A stretch of 64,000 nucleotides of DNA from Cristatella mucedo. Its lineage: Eukaryota; Bryozoa; Phylactolaemata; Cristatellidae. Under the pieces are notes generated by a model that made no database searches, had not been told where the DNA came from, and saw only the letters and a program-made list of their open reading frames with translations. This document shows positions 57,000 to 64,000 of this stretch, piece after piece. Position 1 is the first letter of the stretch; each line of letters starts with the position of its first letter. The translations under genes were made by a program, and so were the position numbers. The stretch spans positions 2,482,501 through 2,546,500 of the forward strand of contig WPIO01000052.1 of NCBI GenBank assembly GCA_009760855.2. Direction: 5' to 3'.

Positions 57000-57810
57000 T
57001 TTGACGATCCTAGCTCATGGTAGCATTTATAGTACTTATAGGATGAGTATAATCTTATCTTGCCAACTGTTTACATTTACCCTGTCCGGATTGCTTAATG
57101 GACTGCCCAGGCAGCAAATCGTATATCTGTGGGTAGCCACAAGTGTCCAATGAGTGGGTTCTAGTGGCTAGGGGTTCACCAAGGAAATAGCAGGAATGTG
57201 GCTAGGGGTTAGTCTTTTGTAGTGAAGCCGGCCGAACTTGCTGTTAGCAAGGTTATTCTGGTAGAGATGGTCTCTTATATGCCGAGGCTGTTTTTTTAGG
57301 TCTCGTGGCTCTCGAGTCTGTTTGGGCTTGGGTTTGCAACATCTCACCTCTTGACCTACAGCCCATATCTGCAGATCAGTTAATTTTTTGCAACCACGGA
57401 TGGTCTAATGTGATGCATGTTACACTGTAGATGTCAGTGCTGCATTAAAAAAAAAAAAAAAACATTTTGACCCGGTAGAAGCTTTAGCCAATATAGGCTT
57501 GATAAGGTTGATAGAGGTAGGCGTCCGACTTTCCGTTTGAAAGCATGGCATTTGACTCTCTTCTCACTTTTCCAAGGCATCTTGCAGATTTTACTAGAAT
57601 TCCTCGTTGGTATAAATTCGTTAGAGAACATGTTTATGTATACAGTTCTCCAAAATTAGTGTTATCTGTCGTCTGAAACATAGATTAGGGTGATGTTATA
57701 TGTAGTCTGAAACGTAGATTGAAGTGTGTAAAGTGTCAGTTGAGAACGTTATTACTATACACACGGTGACAAAAAACCCTCACAATGTAGAAACAAACGC
57801 ACATGCTGTT
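57000..57810. other. FUT8 intron 6, no feature recognised
   Basis: Contains an A16 run (57448-57463). No coding or repeat family recognised. Confidence 0.4.
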
Positions 57811-57814
57811 GGTA

Positions 57815-58024
57815 TATATATGCTGAGCATGCTGCCACTAACCACACTTGCATGCTGACCTGGTGCATGCCACCCCTAACCATGTTACTCATGTTGTCTA
57901 TCAAGCATGAAATTACTCACCATTCAATCGCGTTTCCATTTGCAGCAAATGTAAAGTGCCTAGAAAGAGGTAGAGTTATCTGAGAGCACTTTATCAAGTG
58001 CATTTTTATTATTATTATTATTAT
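57815..58024 (+). mobile_element. LINE-I 3' tail in FUT8 intron 6
   Basis: gagcatgctgccactaacca through the 3' untranslated part, hairpin (57948-57992) and (ATT)n. The sequence on either side (tgttggtatatatatg before, cgtacagtgtgttg after) looks like one older repeat that it split. Confidence 0.88.
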
Positions 58025-58542
58025 GCGTACAGTGTGTTGTCACCCCACCGCGATTTTTATGACCTCCCTTATCTGGTATGTTCAGGGATATGACTAATCA
58101 AGTTGCTTTTGATAGTCGCCCATTCCTCCCGAGCTTCACAGCGCCCGTGCCGTATGTAGTTGATGCACTTCACGGCATTGCTACCGGCAAAGCCTTCCAT
58201 CATGAACCTTTGCTGGCTAACTGAGGCCCTGTGAAGCTGCCGACCAGCCAGGGGTGCTCGAGTCGGCAGTCTGTCTCGTTCGCTCAGGAGCCCGTTGGGA
58301 TTTACTGGTGGCTGTACTCGGCAATCAGTATTTTGGGAGCACGATTGAAATGCAAAATGGCTGCAAACTGCCACGAACAAGACTCGACGGTGATACCAGC
58401 AGACCGGCTTGCATACATAGTATTTGAAAGAGGGACTTGCACTCTATGCTTCAACGACAATGGGAATGCACGAGTCATTGGTCACTTGGGAGTGGAACCC
58501 TCGTTTTTCTTTGTCAAAGGCAAACATCCGACTAAAAAAAAA

Positions 58543-58695
58543 TCCTAGCTGATTAAACAGCCTCTTTTTGTATAGCGACAGAAGAGCCTTTACGGCTATC
58601 ACCACCGCTTGCAGTGGCGATAAAGAATCGCCCACCGAAGGAGTCGAACCCACGACCTTGGGACCAAGGTCGTGAAAGCAACCGCCTTACCTCAT
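58543..58695 (-). mobile_element. SINE-A in FUT8 intron 6
   Basis: Very close to 12029-12198: the minus strand has gtcgtgggttcgactccttc (B box GGTTCGACTCC), cgccactgcaagcggtggtg and the aagaggctgtttaatcagc end. It ends at about 58695, before the A-box region, so the tRNA-like head is partly missing. Confidence 0.88.
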
Positions 58696-59578
58696 TCCCA
58701 TTGAAAAACAACCACTAAATATATTTCTCGCTGTACTCTGTTACTGTTTGCAGCATCATGTAAAGGATATTACTGGTGGCTGCCAGGCAACAACCGTGAG
58801 CAAAAGGGCTCAACATCTGATGCTGGGAGCTGTGTGACCCCATCGTTGTCGAAGGGTTGGCTGTGTTCGATTTGAAACCTTGTCCTCGTCCACGGACTTC
58901 CGTGTAGGCGTTCACGAATTTCCACTGTTGCATGATATCAGTGCAGATTTGCTTGAAAAAGCAAAGCCCAGGTGATTAGGGCTTATACCTATTATTATAT
59001 ATTAGGGCTTGGATCGAAGAAACTTGCTAATGCGCTTGCAGACTGTTTACAGCTCGGATGCTTTTTATCCTTTTATTTTTGAAGGTGAGAAGCATGTGTT
59101 CTTCCCATTGGGCAGCAATGTTAAAGTAGTAGTGATTTCTTAAATACGTCGTGCTCCATGTCAGCTTTTATAGATTAGCAGATGCCTGTGATCTACATGG
59201 CTAATGTCTGTCTATATGACATGTTAGGTCAAAAACTGGCATCTACACAAAACTAAGTGCGGGTGGATTCATAAAGTTTGTGTGCAAGCACATGTAGTCA
59301 GAACGTAAGTAGATGTCGATTAATTGTACCCTTACCTTTAGTTGTATGCTTTGTGTTGTGAAGCACATTCAGTGATTGTACATAGGACTGTACTCATGCT
59401 TTACCAGTCACTTTCACTTTCTTTGCCTTTCTTTACCAGTCACTTGCTCACTGGGGGCTTCAATGTGACGTGTCAGCTGGCTGCTATCGTACTGAACTGC
59501 TCGTGTCGGCTTCTTTCTAGAGCGGCTCGTTTGCTGGATGTGACTGGATAACTGCTTATGTTTGTTGTGGTTTTATAG

Positions 59579-59755
59579 TGTACACGTGCGACGTACAGAT
59601 AAGGTGGGCACCGAAGCAGCTTTTCACGGAATAGAGGAATACATGGTACACATCGAAGAGTTTTACGATCGTCTAGAGCTTCAGCGGACTGTTGATGCCC
59701 GGCGTGTGTACCTCGCTTCTGACGACCCAGATGTGCTTGAAGATGCCCGAAAGAA
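59579..59755 (+). CDS. FUT8: FUT8, exon 7: GDP-fucose motif I
   Basis: Acceptor gttttatag|T at 59578 and donor AGAA|GTAAGC at 59756; phases 2 in, 2 out. Residues 406-465. [16 protein letters not shown] is identical to vertebrate FUT8 over this stretch. The two Arg correspond to human Arg365 and Arg366, which are needed for activity. [15 protein letters not shown] and [18 protein letters not shown] follow; DD of ASDDP corresponds to the human pair around Asp409-410, also required. Confidence 0.97.
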
Positions 59756-59959
59756 GTAAGCATGTTTCGAGTGCTTACGTATGCGTGATTCAGTTTACAT
59801 TACTAGCCAGCCAGCAGTCCTACTGACACGTGGCCCTGAGTGTCTTCTTGTGTGCTATTACATGCTGGTCTAAGCATGATGCTTATGGGCTTTTAAATTT
59901 TTTGTCTATGCAGGATATCTCGCGTGTGATTACACCCTCGGTGAATGCTTCTCTGGCAA

Positions 59960-60042
59960 CTTTTTTGCTAAGTGCCTGGATAGGGATTTAGTTGTCTTAG
60001 ATACAAATTACCTAATACTATTATTATTATTATTATTATTAC
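59960..60042 (+). mobile_element. LINE-I tail, diverged, in FUT8 intron 7
   Basis: gctaagtgcctggataggga and an (ATT)n run, with the right half of the hairpin lost. Confidence 0.65.
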
Positions 60043-60394
60043 TAAGCACTGACTTTTCCTTACCCATCAGGTTAGATGCTCTTTTTTTCGGGAAGGCATG
60101 CTGAATCTGTCGGGAGTTACATCCAGTTTAAAACATCCTTTCAATATGGCCACTGTTGCTCTGACTGTAAACTCTTTCGAGTAATAAGAGGGTTTTCTAT
60201 GATGCTAGACATACTTCAGTTATGTGAAGCATTTGAAAATATTTATTGGCAGCCTAAAAACAAATACGTGCTGTATGTTTGTATTTAGTGTGACTTTGCC
60301 CCACCACGATTGCTCATTCCTCCCTTGTCCCCTTTCTCTCTTGTCTGGCCAGGCATGAGTTGGCTCTCCTGCTGTAGCACATTTCAGTGCCGTA

Positions 60395-60700
60395 TTTTTT
60401 GCAGCAGCTCGTGCTCAGTGCTAGGACTCACCGACCAGCAGAGCGTTGCTTCAAGAGAGGGACTGCGGTTATGCACGTATCTTACATAGTAGCCAGGTCA
60501 TAAGTCAGATAATAATCACTTTCATACATAATTATACATCAGGCTGCACATAAGCCTCGACTTAGTATGGCTAATTCATAAGCTGCTCAATTATAATTCA
60601 GCGGCAAAGCTCATTATTCGTAATCTGGGCTTATCTTATTAGCTCATCGTTCACAATCGCAGGGCATTACAGCAGTGCCCCAGAGGTTTTCCGGGCATGA
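60395..60700 (+). mobile_element. LTR-like repeat fragment in FUT8 intron 7
   Basis: gctcagtgctaggactcacc, gcagagcgttgcttcaagag and ataagtcagataataatc match 11050-11170 in order. No ends were found. Confidence 0.6.
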
Positions 60701-61099
60701 TGTATTTAGAAAGGTAGCCAAACACAAGCATTTGCTCAGAGCAACGTAGAAGAGATCGTCTCAGATGGGCCTGAGACCACGAACTACACGGCAGACGACT
60801 GGAGTCGAGTTTGATGGACCGAAAAGTTAAAACTCGTGATTTTTTGCTAACGCTAAGCGAAGAATATCCATAAGCACTTTAAAATATTAGATTTGCCATC
60901 CATCCTGACTGGCTCGAGCCAGCAGTGAAATTTGCCAGTGGAAATATCATGGTTGGTGGCTGTTTCTGTGCCTCCTTTGACGGAAATCTGCACCGGATTA
61001 ATTGACTTAGTGACCAGTATTGTACATAGATCTGAGAAAAAAAAGCTGGGATTCCAAAAGCTTGAGCTCTTCTCTGAAATGGCTACATTTAGCAGCAGG

Positions 61100-61103
<4 letters not shown>

Positions 61104-61182
<79 letters not shown>
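61104..61182. repeat. (AT)n microsatellite in FUT8 intron 7
   Basis: About 78 bp of AT dinucleotides. Apparent Tyr-Ile repeat frames here are artefacts. Confidence 0.98.
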
Positions 61183-61186
<4 letters not shown>

Positions 61187-61189
61187 CTG

Positions 61190-61450
61190 TTGTAAGAGTC
61201 GTGAGTTGGCCGAGTCAGTGGCCTGACCTAAATCCCATATAGCATCTTTGAGATAGGTTAGAGTGCTCTCTGAGCTCTGATTCTGTTCCTACTACGACTT
61301 CGGAAGAGCTGTTTAGCTGGCTGTAATACTACTGGGGTAAAATCACCTCAGGGACTTGAAAAATGTTGACAAACTCAATGCTACGGCATATAAGAAAAGT
61401 TATTAAAAACCATGGAGAGCCGGTTTCCTGTTAACATATTTGTGGTGTAG
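61190..61450 (+). mobile_element. Tc1/mariner transposase C-terminal remnant in FUT8 intron 7
   Basis: Reads [12 protein letters not shown] (then stop) HLWDRLECSLSS, then TTSEELFSWL, then NSMLRHIRKVIKNHGEP. This is the Tc1-like end WPSQSPDLNPIEHLWDELER ... S..EL...L ... SMPRR...VI...G. Glu of NPIE has become a stop. It differs from the copy at 52450-52815. Confidence 0.82.
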
Positions 61451-61459
61451 ATGATATTT

Positions 61460-62885
61460 TTACTTGTATAAGACGTTTACCTTGAAATTAGTATATAGTG
61501 TGCATGAATGCATTATGTATTCTTCTGTATTCTGTCAAAAGCCATCAGTCGGCACTAGGTGGGCTACACCATTCCAGGTGGAACAAAACTTGATAGGGAG
61601 TGTATATTATGTCCTTAGGTATTTACACACTTCAGAATAAGCATACATTGCCAGTGCTGCTGCAGCTAGGAGTGGCCTAGCTGCCAGTGAAGTAGGCTCC
61701 TACCAGCAGAAAGTATCGCTTTATGGCTACCGATGAGTATGGTGCTATAGCACCAGACTAGCAGATATAATCAGTCAATTTAGACCTTAAAACGGCAACC
61801 ACAAGAATGTGGAATATAATCGGGGGCATTTTATGCTCAAGAGTGTGAGCTTTCTCTGCTGTGATTTGCTCTGCTGTGCAATGCCGGTGGCAGAGTATAG
61901 CAAGTTCGATAAGGTTTTGCATTTGCCAGGACTTCATAAGCAAAGCATTAATGAACGAAATATTGATCGTCCTGTTAGGGTTTGTGAAGGCTCAGTGAGA
62001 GTTTTATACTGGCCAAGTATCGCTGGAGATGTTCACACCAAGCTGATGCTGCCTAGGTCCCCTTAAGAAGTGATCACAGACCAAGGAACGTTCACGGAAG
62101 TGATCTTTACTCTTCAGGCAGGAAGGCTTGCTGCATGCAGCTCTAGCAGGCAGTGGAAGCCTCTGAGTCGGGAGTGCAATAGCTGGAAAATTGCGAGTCA
62201 ACGACTACGCCTATGCGAGCATTTTTCGGCGACACGGGAAGAAGGCACCGCGGCTGGCTGAAATGTGCTAACCGGAGTGGCTAAGTCCTGGAGGCAGATG
62301 GGCATTTGCCACCCCTACTGTGTGGCAGCAACCTGGGCAGCCCCCCCCCCCCGACTCCCACTCCCCCCAACCTTCGCCAGCGACAAAATCGAGTTGGCGT
62401 CGAATAGGCACTGTCACTTTTCGCTGTAATTTTTCATAAATTGCAGGCCTAGCCTAAATGAAAATTTCGGGGTGGTGTCTTGCTCCTACATAAGAATCTT
62501 GCAGGTCTTTTCCTCACTCCTTATGAAAACCCCGGCTCCAATACAGGCTGCCTAAGCAGCATGCCTACTGAATGCTCAAGACTTGTGCTGGGTTTATTGT
62601 ACTAGCTGAGAAACGCCAGCTAGGATTAATAAAAAAACCGTGCCCCTAAATCAGCCGAAGACAGGTACTAGCAGGGCAATGGGCAATGACCCCAAAGGGT
62701 ACTGGAAAGCAGTATCACCTAGGTTTTTTTATTGGTCTTGTTTCCTACATGTTTCCTCATTCTCGTGTCCTACATGTCAAAGTGCATGCTGCTATGTAGC
62801 CCACAGTGAAGCAGTTCAAGCTGCTTATGTGCTCGGCTGCGGGCGATCCGTGTGAGCACTCAGAACGGAGCTTTTCACCTTTGTG
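61460..62885. other. FUT8 intron 7, remaining part
   Basis: Contains a C13 run (62341-62353). No further family recognised. A frame at 61809-62066 is open but unsupported. Confidence 0.4.
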
Positions 62886-62888
62886 TAG

Positions 62889-63039
62889 GTACCCCAAATA
62901 CACGTTCATTGGTGATGTAAGCATAGCTAAGAGTGCTGGGCTGGATCAACGATATGGTGAGGAGTCTCTGCTTGGAGTTATCAAGGACATCCACTTTTTG
63001 TCTTTGTCAGACTACTTAGTGTGTACATTCTCTTCACAG
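62889..63039 (+). CDS. FUT8: FUT8, exon 8: motifs II and III
   Basis: Acceptor tttgtgtag|G at 62888 and donor CAG|GTAAGA at 63040; phases 2 in, 0 out. Residues 465-515. [20 protein letters not shown] corresponds to vertebrate [20 protein letters not shown], and [30 protein letters not shown] to [20 protein letters not shown] / [10 protein letters not shown]. The Asp of KDIHFLS corresponds to human Asp453, and CTFSSQ holds the Ser and Gln near the donor site. Confidence 0.96.
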
Positions 63040-63883
63040 GTAAGAAGTGACGTGGATGTTTTGCTGTGTTCATCTTCTTGGACTGCTTGTTTTGTGATGC
63101 AGATACACACAGGTGGTATGTCCCTGCATGATAATGAACTCAGCTAGCTACTCATGCAGTAGGGGCAGGGTAGGATCGGTGTCCTCGGTAGCTGTAACTA
63201 CAGAGTGCGGCTTTTTATTTGACTATATTTTGTTACCCTGCCATGGTAGGTGAGATGTGGGTGGGTAGTGTACACTCTTTTGCGCTGTTTGCTGCTTCAT
63301 TGATCTATATCCAAAGCATGGGCGGTCACGTAGATTTGCGATGTGTTTGTTATCGGCCATCGAGTTATTAGACAGGCCAGCAGCATGTGTCATTTTGCCG
63401 TTGGTGTGTGCTGTGTAAGTGTTGCTATGCACTGTCTGCTCATTCACAGCACGAGCAGGTTAACCATAAAAATGGATTCATTGCATCCACATTACTTAAC
63501 TGCCTCCACTTTTAGTGTTACCTAGGGCACCTCATGTATTTCTATCAGCAGAAGAGCCCAAGTATCTCCCAAAAAACTGGACTGGCAGACCGGATTACTT
63601 GATTCTGAATTATCTCTTCCTCATCTCCGGGCAAGCCTACATAGATCATGTTGCTGCCAATGTTTCTTAGGTCTGGTGGTTTGACTTAGATACTTTATAG
63701 ATGTCTGGCCTGCGCTTCTTTTCCAAGCAAATCACGTGAATGGTTTATGTATACATGGCTAGGACCGCCTACCAGAATTTTTCATTTCATTTGATCTATG
63801 ACGTCCTTTTTCTGGGAGTGACTCTTAGTGCACTGCCGAATGTGGTGGTTGTGCATAGATTGTGTTCATATACATTCATACAG

Positions 63884-64000
63884 GTATGCCGGGTCGCTTA
63901 TGAAATCATGAATGCCATGCACCCGGATGCTTCTTCCTGGTTCCATTCTCTCGATGATATTTACTACTATGGAGGACAGAATGCACATGAGCAGATCGCC
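63884..64000 (+). CDS. FUT8: FUT8, exon 9 (continues beyond the window)
   Basis: Acceptor tacattcatacag|GTA at 63883, phase 0. Residues 516-554: [20 protein letters not shown] and [19 protein letters not shown] match vertebrate [20 protein letters not shown] / [19 protein letters not shown]. The nine exons total 1662 coding bases, exactly 554 codons with no stop. The remaining roughly 70 residues, including the C-terminal SH3-like domain, lie to the right of the window. Confidence 0.96.

Noticed and set aside
57434-57631. Minus-strand frame of 65 codons in a FUT8 intron
   Set aside because: No domain, ends in a poly-A run, no splice support.
61020-61226. Tyr-Ile repeat protein
   Set aside because: Translation of an (AT)n microsatellite.

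Overview
The window is nuclear DNA from an animal, most likely a marine or other aquatic invertebrate. The species cannot be fixed from the sequence. The reasons are genes split by GT-AG introns, an alpha-1,6-fucosyltransferase (FUT8) gene, which is typical of animals, and a mixed animal-type repeat load: CR1/L2-like LINEs, tRNA-derived SINEs, Tc1/mariner, hAT and LTR elements, microsatellites and a satellite array. There is no sign of a prokaryotic operon, phage or CRISPR array.

Region by region. 1-24.2 kb holds two copies of a duplicated block carrying a Golgi-type carbohydrate sulfotransferase gene, both on the minus strand. Copy 1 (55-859) has lost its start frame. Copy 2 (20202-21773) keeps a signal anchor, both PAPS-binding motifs and a separate C-terminal exon, but carries an 8-bp slippage in exon 1. 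Between them lie LINE copies, four tRNA-derived SINE insertions or remnants, a decayed LTR retrotransposon pol region (protease, reverse transcriptase, RNase H, integrase, minus strand, 12.4-16.2 kb) and a degenerate satellite array of about 170 bp per unit (16.3-18.25 kb). 24.2-45.5 kb is almost entirely transposon-derived or unassigned: CT-cored repeats, tandem LINE pieces, a head-to-head pair of LINE copies (36.4-38.9 kb, one with an open 400-codon reverse transcriptase frame), a hAT transposase remnant and a well-formed solo LTR (41401-42511).

45.6-64 kb is the main real gene. Nine coding exons of FUT8 run on the plus strand from the ATG at 46160 to the window edge, with every splice phase consistent; they give 554 codons, and only the C-terminal SH3-like end is missing. 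The introns are loaded with LINE, SINE, Tc1 and microsatellite sequence. Just upstream, on the opposite strand, is a short exon with a clean donor (45598-45694) that looks like the first coding exon of an unknown divergent gene.

The two recognisable host gene types fit together: both make type II Golgi membrane enzymes that modify glycans, one by sulfation and one by core fucosylation. Nothing shows that they act in one pathway. The most informative structures are the repeats: LINE families nested in each other in both directions, one with perfect target-site duplications; a SINE that carries a LINE-like 3' hairpin; the satellite array; and repeats that carry CT tracts as an internal core.
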